Assembly (NCBI GenBank): GCA_031422315.1
Contig: JANOQN010000054.1
Coordinates: 62,001 to 126,000 of the forward strand
Length of the DNA stretch: 64,000 nt
From: JANNYA01 sp031422315
GTDB taxonomy: Bacteria > Pseudomonadota > Gammaproteobacteria > Xanthomonadales > SZUA-5
Reading direction: 5' to 3'
Position numbers and translations under genes: made by a program. This document shows, piece after piece, positions 53,416-62,872 of this stretch. The notes below the pieces were generated by a model. That model saw nothing but the letters and a program-made list of their open reading frames with translations. It did no database searches and was not told the origin of the DNA. Each line of letters starts with the position of its first letter. Positions within the stretch are counted from its first letter, which is position 1.

Positions 53416-54840
53416 TTATTTTGAAAGCATCTTCTTGCCTTTCTCGATGGCTTCATCTATCCCACCCACCATATAGAAAGCCTGCTCAGGCAAGTGGTCA
53501 ACTTCACCGTCGCAAATCATTTTAAAGCCGCGAATAGTCTCTTTTAATTTGACGTACTTGCCTTCGGCACCGGTAAACACTTGTGCAACGAAAAAAGGTT
53601 GGCTGAAGAAGCGCTCGACTTTACGCGCGCGGGAAACGGCTTTTTTGTCATCTTCCGACAATTCATCCATACCCAAAATCGCGATAATGTCTTTTAACTC
53701 TTTATAGCGCTGCAACATGCCCTGTACGCGGCGTGCGACTTCGTAGTGCTCAACACCGACAACCAGCGGATCAAGCTGACGGCTGGAAGAATCGAGTGGA
53801 TCCACCGCTGGATAAATACCGAGTGCGGCGATGTTACGGCTTAGCACGACCGTCGCATCCAAATGGGCGAAAGTGGTGGCTGGGCTTGGATCAGTCAAAT
53901 CGTCGGCGGGCACGTAGACCGCTTGAATCGAAGTGATCGAGCCCGTTTTGGTTGAGGTGATGCGCTCTTGCAAGCGGCCCATTTCTTCAGCCAGCGTCGG
54001 CTGATAACCCACAGCGGACGGCATACGGCCCAAAAGTGCTGATACTTCGGTACCAGCCAAGGTGTAGCGATAGATATTGTCAACGAAGAACAGCACATCG
54101 CGGCCTTTACCCGATGCGTCTTTCTCATCACGGAAGTATTCGGCCATCGTCAAACCGGTTAACGCGACGCGCAAACGGTTGCCTGGTGGCTCGTTCATTT
54201 GTCCATACACCATCGCCACTTTCGACTCTGGCAAGTTTTCCAGCTTGATAACCCCAGCATCGGCCATTTCGTGATAGAAATCGTTACCTTCACGGGTACG
54301 TTCACCAACGCCAGCAAATACCGACAAACCAGAGTGTTCGCGCGCGATATTGTTAATTAGTTCAAGCATGTTGACAGTTTTACCCACGCCCGCGCCACCG
54401 AACAGACCGACCTTGCCGCCTTTGGCAAACGGACACATCAAGTCAATCACTTTGATGCCGGTTTCGAGCAGCTCATTACCTGACGATTGCTCATCGTATT
54501 TGGGTGCTTCACGGTGGATGACCCAGCGCTCTTTCTCGCCAATCGGGCCGCGCTCGTCGATAGGATTACCGAGCACGTCCATAATGCGGCCCAAAGTTGC
54601 CACGCCGACCGGCACTTTGATACCTTCGCCGGTGTTATCGACTTTCAAGCCGCGCTTTAAACCGTCAGTCGTGCCCAGCGCAATCGTGCGCACAACGCCA
54701 TCGCCGAGCTGCTGCTGTACTTCGAGCGTAATCGCGGTACCGCCGATTTTCAGCGCATCGTAAATTTTAGGAACGCTGCCGCGCGGGAATTCGACGTCGA
54801 CGACCGCGCCGATAACTTGAACGATAGTGCCTTGGCTCAT
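53416..54840 (-). CDS. atpD: ATP synthase F1 beta subunit
   Basis: 474 residues. P-loop LFGGAGVGKTVNM, Walker B region DVLFFVDNIYRYT, catalytic Glu in GVGERTREGNDFYHEM, and SSRQLDPLVVG. It is the catalytic nucleotide-binding subunit. Slightly longer than E. coli (460). Confidence 0.98.
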   Translation of the reverse strand: MSQGTIVQVIGAVVDVEFPRGSVPKIYDALKIGGTAITLEVQQQLGDGVVRTIALGTTDGLKRGLKVDNTGEGIKVPVGVATLGRIMDVLGNPIDERGPIGEKERWVIHREAPKYDEQSSGNELLETGIKVIDLMCPFAKGGKVGLFGGAGVGKTVNMLELINNIAREHSGLSVFAGVGERTREGNDFYHEMADAGVIKLENLPESKVAMVYGQMNEPPGNRLRVALTGLTMAEYFRDEKDASGKGRDVLFFVDNIYRYTLAGTEVSALLGRMPSAVGYQPTLAEEMGRLQERITSTKTGSITSIQAVYVPADDLTDPSPATTFAHLDATVVLSRNIAALGIYPAVDPLDSSSRQLDPLVVGVEHYEVARRVQGMLQRYKELKDIIAILGMDELSEDDKKAVSRARKVERFFSQPFFVAQVFTGAEGKYVKLKETIRGFKMICDGEVDHLPEQAFYMVGGIDEAIEKGKKMLSK

Positions 54841-54888
54841 GATAGGGACCTAATTAGTTGAGTTTGGATATTGCGTAATGACAGGGTA

Positions 54889-55749
54889 CTAAACCGCTGC
54901 CGCGCCGCCGACGATTTCGGAAATTTCTTGGGTAATTGCCGCTTGCCGGGCTTTGTTGTAAATCAGCGTCAGCGATTGAATCAAGTTACCGGCGTTATCG
55001 CTGGCGGACTTCATGGCCACCATGCGCGATGCATGCTCGGATGCTAGATTTTCCAGCACCGCTTGGAAAGCCAAGGACTCAACATAGCGGGTCAGCGTGT
55101 GATCCAGCACGGTTTTGGGATCGGGCTCATACAAGTAGTCCCAGGCGTGTTTGGTGCTCAAGCGATCCGAGGCCGGAAGCGGCAGCAACTGATCCACTTT
55201 GGCCTGTTGGCTCATGGTGTTAATGAAATCGTTATAGCTGATAAACAAGCGATCAATCGTACCGGCTGTGTAGCTATCGAGCATCACTTTCACCGCGCCA
55301 ATCAATTTCGACAGTTGAGGTTTGTCACCCAAACCCGGCTGCGCGGCGATCAAATTAACTTTCAAGCGGCGAAAAAACGCTGCGGCTTTGTTGCCTATGC
55401 AAACCACGTCAATCTCACAGCCCTTGTCCTGCCACGTGCGCATGTCACCCAGCAAAAGCTTGAACTGGTTTGAATTTAAGCCGCCACACAAACCGCGATC
55501 CGTTGAAACAACCAAATATCCCACGCGCTTTACCGCGCGCTCCGCCAAGAACGGATGCTGATAGTCGCTTTGCGCTTTCGCCAAGTGCCCGATGATGGTG
55601 CGCATCGCCTGCACATAAGGGCGCGACGAGCGCATTTGTTCCTGCGCTTTTCGGATTTTGCTTGCACTGACCATCTCAAGCGCGCGCGTCACCTTGCGGG
55701 TGTTTTGCACGCTCTTGATCTTGGTTTTGATTTCTCTGCCGCCAGCCAT
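54889..55749 (-). CDS. atpG: ATP synthase F1 gamma subunit
   Basis: 286 residues. GGREIKTKIKSVQNTRKVTR and the coiled-coil N-terminus, VSTDRGLCGGLNSN, and the C-terminal helix SLTLIYNKARQAAITQEISE form the rotor shaft. Confidence 0.98.
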   Translation of the reverse strand: MAGGREIKTKIKSVQNTRKVTRALEMVSASKIRKAQEQMRSSRPYVQAMRTIIGHLAKAQSDYQHPFLAERAVKRVGYLVVSTDRGLCGGLNSNQFKLLLGDMRTWQDKGCEIDVVCIGNKAAAFFRRLKVNLIAAQPGLGDKPQLSKLIGAVKVMLDSYTAGTIDRLFISYNDFINTMSQQAKVDQLLPLPASDRLSTKHAWDYLYEPDPKTVLDHTLTRYVESLAFQAVLENLASEHASRMVAMKSASDNAGNLIQSLTLIYNKARQAAITQEISEIVGGAAAV

Positions 55750-55789
55750 TTTATTCGCCCTGTTTGATTCGCGCGCTAGTCACGAGCGA

Positions 55790-57337
55790 CTAGTAGCTGC
55801 CAGTTTTCTTGAATTCAGCGATTCCGGCTTTGAATTTGCCCTCGATCTCATCATTCCACGCGCCGCTCTTGTCCAGATCGCTCATCAAATCTTTGTAGGA
55901 ATTGCGGAAGAACTGATGCATGCCAGCTTCGAACGGTAGAATTTTGTTCAGCGGCAAGCTATCCAAATAGCCTTCATTCGCCGAATAAAGCGAAAGCGCT
56001 ATTTCACCAACGGAAAGCGGTGCATATTGCTTTTGTTTCATCAGCTCAGTGACGCGCTGGCCGCGTTCAAGCTGCTTGCGCGTGGTTTCATCTAGATCCG
56101 ATGCGAACTGCGCGAATGCAGCAAGCTCACGGTATTGCGCCAGCACCAAGCGCACGCCGCCGCCCAATTTCTTGATTGACTTGGTTTGCGCAGCACCACC
56201 GACGCGTGACACCGAAATACCGGCGTTGATCGCAGGTCGAATACCGGCATTGAACAAGTCGGTTTCCAAAAAGATTTGGCCGTCGGTGATCGAAATCACA
56301 TTGGTCGGAACGAATGCGGACACGTCGCCAGCTTGGGTTTCGATGACCGGCAAAGCCGTCAATGAACCGGTTTGGCCTTTGACTGCGCCGTTGGTGAATT
56401 TTTCGACGTAATCGGCGTTGACGCGCGCAGCGCGCTCAAGCAAGCGGCTGTGCAAATAGAACACATCGCCCGGGTACGCTTCGCGGCCCGGTGGACGGCG
56501 CAGCAGCAAGGAAATTTGTCGATATGCGACGGCGTGCTTGGACAAATCGTCATACACGATCAGCGCGTCTTGCCCGCGATCCATGAAGTATTCACCCATG
56601 GCGCAGCCGGAATACGGCGCGATGTATTGCATCGCCGCTGATTCCGATGCCGATGCCACCACGATAATCGTGTGTGCCAGCGCGCCGTGCTCTTCTAACT
56701 TGCGAACCACGTTGGCAATCGAGCTGCGCTTTTGCCCAATCGCCACATAAATGCACTTAATGCCAGTGGTTTTTTGGTTGATGATGGCGTCAATCGCCAC
56801 CGCCGTTTTGCCGGTTTGGCGATCGCCAATAATCAGCTCGCGCTGGCCACGGCCTACAGGAACCATTGCGTCAAGCGCTTTGAAGCCAGTTTGCACGGGC
56901 TGATCAACCGATTTACGCCACAGCACGCCGGGCGCAACGCGCTCAATCGGGCTGGACAGCTTGGCGCCAATCGGGCCTTTGCCATCAATCGGATCGCCAA
57001 GCGCATTCACTACGCGTCCTAGCAGTTCATTGCCCACGGGCACTTCAAGAATACGACCGGTGGTTTTGCACACGTCGCCTTCTTTGATGTGCTCATACGC
57101 GCCTAAAATAACCGCGCCGACCGAATCACGCTCCAAGTTCAGCGCGAGGCCAAAGGTGTTGCCTGGGAATTCGATCATTTCGCCCTGCATGGCATCGGCT
57201 AAGCCGTGTACGCGTGCGATACCGTCAGAAACCGACGTTACGGTTCCCTCATTGCGGGCCTCGGACGAGGTATTGAACTGCTCGATTCGTGATCGAATCA
57301 GGTCGCTAATCTCAGAAGGGTTCAAGCTGGCTTGCAT
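55790..57337 (-). CDS. atpA: ATP synthase F1 alpha subunit
   Basis: 515 residues. P-loop GDRQTGKTAVAID, DALIVYDDLSKHAVAYRQIS and PGREAYPGDVFYLHSRLLER. The non-catalytic nucleotide-binding subunit; length fits the E. coli 513. Confidence 0.98.
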   Translation of the reverse strand: MQASLNPSEISDLIRSRIEQFNTSSEARNEGTVTSVSDGIARVHGLADAMQGEMIEFPGNTFGLALNLERDSVGAVILGAYEHIKEGDVCKTTGRILEVPVGNELLGRVVNALGDPIDGKGPIGAKLSSPIERVAPGVLWRKSVDQPVQTGFKALDAMVPVGRGQRELIIGDRQTGKTAVAIDAIINQKTTGIKCIYVAIGQKRSSIANVVRKLEEHGALAHTIIVVASASESAAMQYIAPYSGCAMGEYFMDRGQDALIVYDDLSKHAVAYRQISLLLRRPPGREAYPGDVFYLHSRLLERAARVNADYVEKFTNGAVKGQTGSLTALPVIETQAGDVSAFVPTNVISITDGQIFLETDLFNAGIRPAINAGISVSRVGGAAQTKSIKKLGGGVRLVLAQYRELAAFAQFASDLDETTRKQLERGQRVTELMKQKQYAPLSVGEIALSLYSANEGYLDSLPLNKILPFEAGMHQFFRNSYKDLMSDLDKSGAWNDEIEGKFKAGIAEFKKTGSY

Positions 57338-57399
57338 GTGCTTTCCAGTTATAAAAATAAAGGGTTTTTAATTCAAATTCGATTCGGATGTCGTAACGG

Positions 57400-57936
57400 T
57401 TAGGCTGCGAGATCCATGTGCATTCGCTGCAATTTTCCGCGCAACGAGCCATCGATCACAATACTTCCCGCATCAATCACTGCGCCGCCGATCAAACTAG
57501 GGTCAAGAACGATGTTGAGTGAAACGCTGCGCTTAAAACGCTTCGATAGCTTTTCAATCAGCTGTGCTTGCTGCTCAGCACCAATGGGCAGCGCAGAGCG
57601 AACTGTGACAGCCAGCGTGTGCTCGGCTTCTGCACGCAACTGCTCAAACTCCAGCAGCGCTTGCGGCAAAAGACTCAAACGACCGTTGTCTGCCAGCGCA
57701 CTCAAATAAAGCCCAAATGCAGATCCAGAGTTTTCACCCGAAGGCAGCAGCAGCGCAACTCTATCCTTGGCCTGCAATCTCGGGCTTGACACCAAAGCGA
57801 AGACGCGCGGATCGTTCAAAAGCGCGGTAGATTGCGCAAGCTTGGCCGACCATGCAGGCAGTGCTTTAGCGGCAAGCGCTAACTCGAAAGCGGCTTTCGC
57901 GTAAGGCCGAGCCAGCGTAGTTGATGACATCGCCAT
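57400..57936 (-). CDS. atpH: ATP synthase F1 delta subunit
   Basis: 178 residues. ARPYAKAAFELALAAK (N-terminal helical domain that binds alpha) and the C-terminal domain with LDPSLIGGAVIDAGSIVIDG, the OSCP/delta signature. It forms the peripheral stalk with subunit b. The start lies three bases after the atpF stop. Confidence 0.96.
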   Translation of the reverse strand: MAMSSTTLARPYAKAAFELALAAKALPAWSAKLAQSTALLNDPRVFALVSSPRLQAKDRVALLLPSGENSGSAFGLYLSALADNGRLSLLPQALLEFEQLRAEAEHTLAVTVRSALPIGAEQQAQLIEKLSKRFKRSVSLNIVLDPSLIGGAVIDAGSIVIDGSLRGKLQRMHMDLAA

Positions 57937-57939
57937 AGC

Positions 57940-58410
57940 CTATATCTCAGCGATCAACTGATCGATCAGCAGCTTGTGGGTGTCGGGGTTGATCTCTTTT
58001 TGGATCAACTTACCCGCGCCCTTAACCACCAAGCCGGCCAAACTATCACGAAGCTGCGATTTAGCGTGATGCGCAAGCGTTTCGACTTCCTGACTCGCCG
58101 CAGTAAGCTGACGCGCTTTTTCAGCAGCGCCATCGGCCTTGGCTTGATCGACCAGCTGATTCGCGGTCGAGTGCGCGCGATCAAGAATTTCCTGCGCTTT
58201 GGCTTTCGCCGCGCCCAGAATTTCCTCTTCTCGGCGCTTAGCGTCGGCGACTTCTTTTCTAGCATTGTCCGCAGCCGCTAGACCGTCGGCGATTTTCTTT
58301 TGGCGCTCTTCGATGGCGTTCATCAAAGGCGGCCAAATGAACTTCACCGTAAATGCGATCAAAATCGCAAACGCAAGCGCCTGGGCAAGCAATGTCGCAT
58401 TGATTTCCAT
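57940..58410 (-). CDS. atpF: ATP synthase Fo subunit b
   Basis: 156 residues, the same length as in E. coli. MEINATLLAQALAFAILIAF and VKFIWPPL is the membrane anchor; the rest is a long charged coiled coil of the peripheral stalk. Confidence 0.97.
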   Translation of the reverse strand: MEINATLLAQALAFAILIAFTVKFIWPPLMNAIEERQKKIADGLAAADNARKEVADAKRREEEILGAAKAKAQEILDRAHSTANQLVDQAKADGAAEKARQLTAASQEVETLAHHAKSQLRDSLAGLVVKGAGKLIQKEINPDTHKLLIDQLIAEI

Positions 58411-58429
58411 GGCGTGTTATCCGGCTCGA

Positions 58430-58723
58430 CTACTGTGCGCTTTGGGTTTGCGCGGCTTTAGTCACTTCGCCGATCTGCGGGTTTGCAAACGCAAACAGCA
58501 GCGCAACGGCTAGGCCGATAATGAAAGGCGCATCGATCAGACCAGCAAGCAAGAACATTTTGCCCTGCAACATCGGTGCAAGTTCGGGTTGACGTGCGGT
58601 TGATTCCAAAAATTTGGAAGCCATCAACGCGATGCCTAAGCATGCGCCAAGCGCGCCCAAGCCGATGATGATGCCAATCGCAATGGCCATATTGCCTTGC
58701 AGTGCGCCGATAATCTGTTCCAT
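58430..58723 (-). CDS. atpE: ATP synthase Fo subunit c
   Basis: 97 residues. Two helices; the first has the glycine motif GLGALGACLGIA and the second carries the ion-binding Asp in LAGLIDAPFIIGLAVALLF (Asp 64). A plain Asp without the Gln/Ser/Thr set of Na+ types fits a H+-driven ring. The polar loop is ARQPEL. Confidence 0.97.
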   Translation of the reverse strand: MEQIIGALQGNMAIAIGIIIGLGALGACLGIALMASKFLESTARQPELAPMLQGKMFLLAGLIDAPFIIGLAVALLFAFANPQIGEVTKAAQTQSAQ

Positions 58724-58805
58724 GATGATTTCCTTTAATTTAATCGTTAAACAACGTTGAAATGAAAAACAAACTGCGATAACAAACTACAAAAACAAAA
58801 CTAAC

Positions 58806-59708
58806 TCAATGATGCTCGACTGACATTGACAGATAAACCGTCGTCAAAATCATGAAAATAAACGCCTGCAACAAAACGATCAGGACGTGGAAAATTGCCC
58901 AGCCTGCGCCTGCAAGAACTGCCCCCAGGTAGGCTAAAGCACCTCCCGCTTTTACCATCAGCCCTTCGGCAAGCAGGAAGTGACCGCCGGCAGTTGCAAG
59001 CAGCGCGATCAGCATAAATACCAACTCACCTGCGTACATGTTGCCGAATAAACGCAGTGCCAAGCTGGCGACCTTACTGGCGTATTCAACAGCATTCATC
59101 GCCAAATTAATCGGCCACAAGAAAACTTTATCGCCAAAGGGCGCGGAGATAAGTTCGTGCCCAAATCCGCCGACACCTTTGGCAGACAGCGCAAAGCCGA
59201 TCATCAAAAGGAATACGGTAAGTGACATTGCCAAGGTGATGTTGATATCCGCTGTTGGCACTAGCCGCCAGTAAAAATGATGCGAATCACCGCCAAAGAG
59301 ATTAACCAGCGAGCCCATCAGCTCCAGCGGTATAAAATCCATCGCGTTCATCATCAGCACCCAAACGAAGATCGTCAGCGCCAGCGGGGCGACGACTTTG
59401 CGACTGCCGTGGAATACGTCTTTGACTTGGTTATCAATAAACTCAATAACGATTTCGATAAAGGCTTGCACTTTGCCCGGAACACCTGCCGTTGCGCGGC
59501 GTGCGACTAGCCAAAACAGCAGCATGGTCAATACGCCAAGACCGATCGACATCACTAGGCTGTCCAAATGCACGTGCCAGAAGCTGCCGGAATCACCCAC
59601 GGACACTTTGTTGTGCGTTAGATGGTGCTGGACATATTCAGACGGGCTTGCGCCAGCGGCTGCTTTCATCAATCCTGCGAGAGCGTTTGTCAATCCAATC
59701 ACTGCCAT
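58806..59708 (-). CDS. atpB: ATP synthase Fo subunit a
   Basis: About 300 residues from ATG 59708 (59729 and 59669 are also in frame). SPSEYVQHHLTHNK at the N-terminus, HVHLDSLVMSIGLGVL, NAMDFIPLE and the half-channel helix with SLALRLFGNMYAGEL carrying the essential Arg, and LLQAFIFMILTTVYLS. Confidence 0.96.
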   Translation of the reverse strand: MAVIGLTNALAGLMKAAAGASPSEYVQHHLTHNKVSVGDSGSFWHVHLDSLVMSIGLGVLTMLLFWLVARRATAGVPGKVQAFIEIVIEFIDNQVKDVFHGSRKVVAPLALTIFVWVLMMNAMDFIPLELMGSLVNLFGGDSHHFYWRLVPTADINITLAMSLTVFLLMIGFALSAKGVGGFGHELISAPFGDKVFLWPINLAMNAVEYASKVASLALRLFGNMYAGELVFMLIALLATAGGHFLLAEGLMVKAGGALAYLGAVLAGAGWAIFHVLIVLLQAFIFMILTTVYLSMSVEHH

Positions 59709-59743
59709 CGTATCCAAGTCAAAAAACAAAATTCAAGGGCGCG

Positions 59744-60109
59744 CTAGCTTTTCAGCGTGCGCTGCATTCCAGCGATAATTCCAAGCAGCTGCGTTGCGAC
59801 TATGCCTGCAACCAGCCCAATTCCAGGCAGCTGCAATTTTGAGATCGCTAATGCCAGCCCTGCCACAACCCACAACCACTTCCATGAAATCGCAACTAGC
59901 ACCCAGATAAGCGCGGCTTCCGGGCTATTTGACAGCCTGAAACCCCATCTTGCTGATACGAGCGTGCCCGAAAGTAAAATCAACGCACCGCTTAAAACCG
60001 CTAAACCGTGCTCGAAATCAACCAAACCCCAAATCACCGCTGCCAGCAGCGCTGCGCCAAGGACTTGCCTAACTGAAATCTGTATTAAAGTGCGCCAAGC
60101 TTGTTTCAT
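59744..60109 (-). CDS. atpI: ATP synthase subunit I (AtpI)
   Basis: 121 residues from ATG 60109. Four hydrophobic helices, with the AtpI/UncI pattern: RQVLGAALLAAVIW, AVLSGALILLSGTLVSA, LWVVAGLALAI, LVAGIVATQLLGIIAG. It is the usual first gene of the operon and helps c-ring assembly. The operon promoter must lie in 60110-60334, which it shares with the divergent exonuclease gene. I did not find a clear -35/-10 pair. Confidence 0.88.
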   Translation of the reverse strand: MKQAWRTLIQISVRQVLGAALLAAVIWGLVDFEHGLAVLSGALILLSGTLVSARWGFRLSNSPEAALIWVLVAISWKWLWVVAGLALAISKLQLPGIGLVAGIVATQLLGIIAGMQRTLKS

Positions 60110-60334
60110 AAATCGCCTGACACACCCCCGCTTAGCCCCGGAAGAATAGCAGCGAGGCCTTAGGTGCATCAACTCTAGCGGCGCTCATTTCTGAACCTTT
60201 TTTCATAAAATCAGGATAAACGTCGCAAGTTTTACACCGTTTGCTGCGATTCAATCCCGCGTGAGTCTTGCTTCGGCAGGCGGATTTAGTGCAACGTCAA
60301 GTGACAACGTTATCTGAAAACAGGGATCGCCACG

Positions 60335-61105
60335 ATGAAAATTGCCAGCTGGAACGTCAATTCACTGCGGGTGCGGCTGCCGCAACTAGCGGATTGGCTG
60401 CGCGAATTTGAGCCAGACGCGCTCGGTATTCAAGAAACCAAAGTGGAAGATGACAAATTTCCGCAGGCCGAAATCGAGGACTTGGGCTATGAAGTGCAAT
60501 TCACCGGTCAAAAAACCTACAACGGCGTTGCGATTTTGACGCGCGGCGCGCAGCGGGAAGTGTCTCTGAATCCCGGCGGGTTAAATACGCCTGAGCAGAT
60601 TCGCGCGATTGCCTGCACGTTAGAAAACGGGGTTCGGCTACTCAATCTGTATGTTGTTAACGGACAGGCGCTCAATTCGGAAAAATTCGTATTCAAATTG
60701 CGCTGGCTAGCCGATCTGAGGAGTTTTTTAGTGGACGAATTGCGGCAATACCCGCGTATGGTGGTGCTGGGTGATTTCAATATCGCGCCTGCGAATGCGG
60801 ATGTTTATGACCCAATTGCTTGGGGCGATCAGATACATTGCTCGCCCCCCGAACGCGCCGCGCTGGCAGCAATTCAAGGATTAGGTTTTAGCGATTCATT
60901 GAGATTACATCGCGCAGATTCAATTTTTAGCTGGTGGGACTACCGTAAAGGCGCGTTTCAACGCAATCAGGGTCTGCGAATTGATTTGGCGCTGGTGTCG
61001 AAAGAACTCTGCGAACAGGTCATCGCAGCCGGAATTGACCAAACCCCGCGCGCGAACACGCAGCCGAGCGATCACGCGCCAATTTGGATGACACTTAGCT
61101 CATGA
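60335..61105 (+). CDS. xthA: Exodeoxyribonuclease III, copy 2
   Basis: 256 residues. KIASWNVNSLRVRLPQLADW (metal Asn), LGIQETKVEDDKFP (catalytic Glu), VVLGDFNIAP (GDFN), FSWWDYRKGAFQRNQGLRID and PSDHAPIWM (SDH). It matches E. coli-type ExoIII more closely than copy 1 at 19250-20026. It acts on abasic sites and 3' ends. It overlaps the next gene by four bases (61102-61105). Confidence 0.96.
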   Translation: MKIASWNVNSLRVRLPQLADWLREFEPDALGIQETKVEDDKFPQAEIEDLGYEVQFTGQKTYNGVAILTRGAQREVSLNPGGLNTPEQIRAIACTLENGVRLLNLYVVNGQALNSEKFVFKLRWLADLRSFLVDELRQYPRMVVLGDFNIAPANADVYDPIAWGDQIHCSPPERAALAAIQGLGFSDSLRLHRADSIFSWWDYRKGAFQRNQGLRIDLALVSKELCEQVIAAGIDQTPRANTQPSDHAPIWMTLSS

Positions 61106-61983
61106 GCCTGAAGAAAAAACTCGCCGAACATGGTTTTGAAAGCAATGAAGACTATGAATTCGCGCTGCGCTGCGTGCTCGACAGCCCAAACCCTGGCGTG
61201 CGCTGCCTGCATGTAGCGGGTGGGCTGGGCCGACGTAAAACAGCATTCGCACAGGCGCTTAGCGCTGCGCTCGGCTTTCAAAAAGTGCTGTATCACGATT
61301 GCTCACAGCCAGCGCCCGAACCCGTCCAACTTGCCTTGGCACCCAGCGTACATGATGAGGATCCTGATCTTACCCAAATCAACGCCGCCAAACCGCTACC
61401 CGCCTTTACCCGCGTGTTGACTGAAGCCTGCGCGTTCTCGGAAGCCGAACGCACCGTGCTCGTGCTGGATCAGCTGCAAAGCACCGCGTTTACCGAGCAA
61501 ATCGCGCTCGGACGGTTTCTACAAAGCCGCGAATGGACAAGCGGCGACGCTGGATCAGTGCTGGCACATCCGCGCAACCTTTTGATTATCTTGATAAGCG
61601 AAGCCGCGCTTTACCACTCTTTGCAAAAAGCCAGCTTTAGAATTTTGACCGATCCTGATCCGAAGAGCTTTGATTTTCGACCCAGTGACTTTAACTTGAG
61701 CGCCAATGCCAACGGCTTGTTTGAGGCACTAGCAGCGCTATTCAAAACGCTGGAAATGGGGCCAACCCAAACCGAACTGCAGCGGCTATTTTTAGACTTA
61801 GAACAGCGCGTGCGAACTATCAAACAGTTAAAAATTGCACTGCTGGGCCGACTTGAATTCGCTAGCGCCGAAAGGCTTGATACTGCCGCTGCTATACCGC
61901 TGTTGCAGGCGGTGTTGGATGCGTTGACGGTGTTACTGGGCGTTGATGAAATTCAGGCAGAGTTTGAGCCGCCTAACGATTGA
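61102..61983 (+). CDS. P-loop-like protein with altered Walker motifs, unknown function
   Basis: 293 residues. CLHVAGGLGRRKTAFAQALS looks like a Walker A loop (AGGLGRRKT), but an Arg replaces the usual Gly before Lys. TVLVLDQLQST looks like a Walker B strand with Gln in place of the catalytic Glu (DQ). The rest, with FRPSDFNLSANANGLF and a helical C-terminus, resembles the AAA+ lid of DnaA/delta'-type proteins. So it may be an AAA-family relative with weak or no ATPase activity. It is translationally coupled to exonuclease III by ATGA overlap, which points to DNA metabolism. Confidence 0.6.
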   Translation: MSLKKKLAEHGFESNEDYEFALRCVLDSPNPGVRCLHVAGGLGRRKTAFAQALSAALGFQKVLYHDCSQPAPEPVQLALAPSVHDEDPDLTQINAAKPLPAFTRVLTEACAFSEAERTVLVLDQLQSTAFTEQIALGRFLQSREWTSGDAGSVLAHPRNLLIILISEAALYHSLQKASFRILTDPDPKSFDFRPSDFNLSANANGLFEALAALFKTLEMGPTQTELQRLFLDLEQRVRTIKQLKIALLGRLEFASAERLDTAAAIPLLQAVLDALTVLLGVDEIQAEFEPPND

Positions 61984-62210
61984 TTCAAAAGCGATTTAAA
62001 TCTTGCTGTAGGCGCACTGCGATCCCTTCGGCATCAATGGCAAATCACTACAGCAGTTTGAATCGGACCGGGCTATATGAGGCTTTCCGAGCCGAAACCG
62101 GCAAGCCGACATGGGCAATTTCCGACATAGTCGGCGCTGTAAAGTCCAAAATAAAGCTACCATTGCGCACCAGCAATTCGCTGGCGTACTTTTTAATCAA
62201 AGGGAAATTT
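61984..62210. other. Leader region of the phase-variable gene
   Basis: 227 bases with no supported gene. A TTG-started frame of 91 codons from 61980 crosses it and ends in the 8-base repeat, but it has no ribosome binding site and reads as noise. The strong ribosome binding site AAAGGGA lies at its end (62199-62205). Confidence 0.5.
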
Positions 62211-62679
62211 ATGACCAGTCAGCAAGTCAGCAAGTCAGCAAGTCAGCAAGTTTAAATTTTTAACCTTAGCTTTACTCGCATTTTCTACAACGTCCTTCGC
62301 AGATGCACCGAAAGCTGAAATCGAAGCGCTGCCAGTATATTTGTCAGTCCAATATCATGGCGTCAATCAAGGTTTTAAAAACACCCCGCAAGGCGCTTAC
62401 ACCTGCGCTTTTGATAAATCCAGCTATGTTTTAACCGCTGCCGGCCTCATTACCGTGCGCCTGCTAAACAGCACCGATCCGCGCTTTGAAATCGTTTCCA
62501 TTCGCGTTGATGGCGATGCCAAAAGAGAATACGCAAACCGCTCAGTCACTGCCCGGTCCGGCAGTTTTTATGGCGCTAATAAAACAGAACAGTCCATTTA
62601 TTTCACGGTTTTCGTGCGTGATTTATTGAACAGCCAAATTATTGAGTGCGATCCAAGTATTGTCAATGTTCCAACCTAA
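62211..62679 (+). CDS. Putatively phase-variable secreted protein, out of frame (OFF) in this assembly
   Basis: ATG 62211 follows AAAGGGAAATTT, an excellent ribosome binding site. With the four repeat copies present, translation stops after 14 residues (MTSQQVSKSASQQV). The frame that follows, from 62251 on, has no start codon of its own: a TGA lies at 62212-62214, and the first TTG is at 62341. That frame begins FKFLTLALLAFSTTSFA|DAP, a typical signal peptide, then a small secreted domain (VYLSVQYHGVNQGFKN, SVTARSGSFYGAN, FVRDLLNSQIIECD) ending at 62679. With two copies of AGTCAGCA the product is 150 residues, with a signal peptide of 25; with five copies it is 158 residues. So the gene as drawn holds a frameshift that a change in repeat number repairs. 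I do not recognise the domain. Confidence 0.72.
62217..62250 (+). repeat. 8-base tandem repeat AGTCAGCA, four copies plus AG
   Basis: Four perfect copies lie right after codon 2 of the gene above. Eight is not a multiple of three, so each gain or loss shifts the reading frame. Two or five copies are in frame with the signal peptide. Confidence 0.95.
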
Positions 62680-62807
62680 AAACGAACATGGGCAAAGACC
62701 GCGTCCAATCTATTACTTTTCGTTGACAAAAAGCCAAAAAACTGGAGAGCTGAAATTCGCTAGTTTCCTATAGAGAACGGTGCCGTTGTGTTGGCTCCTT
62801 GGAAATC

Positions 62808-62840
62808 AAAAAACCAGCGGTTTTAAGGCCGCTGGTTTTT
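62808..62840. terminator. Bidirectional Rho-independent terminator
   Basis: AAAAAACCAGCGG-TTTTAAGG-CCGCTGGTTTTT between the phase-variable gene and the convergent minus-strand gene. Confidence 0.88.
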
Positions 62841-62872
62841 CATTTGCAATTGCTATTTAAAAGTGAGTGCTG

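Noticed and set aside
61980..62255. 91-codon frame that ends in the 8-base repeat
   Set aside because: Starts at a TTG without a ribosome binding site, and ends in the repeat. Only its last 14 codons, from ATG 62211, are likely translated.
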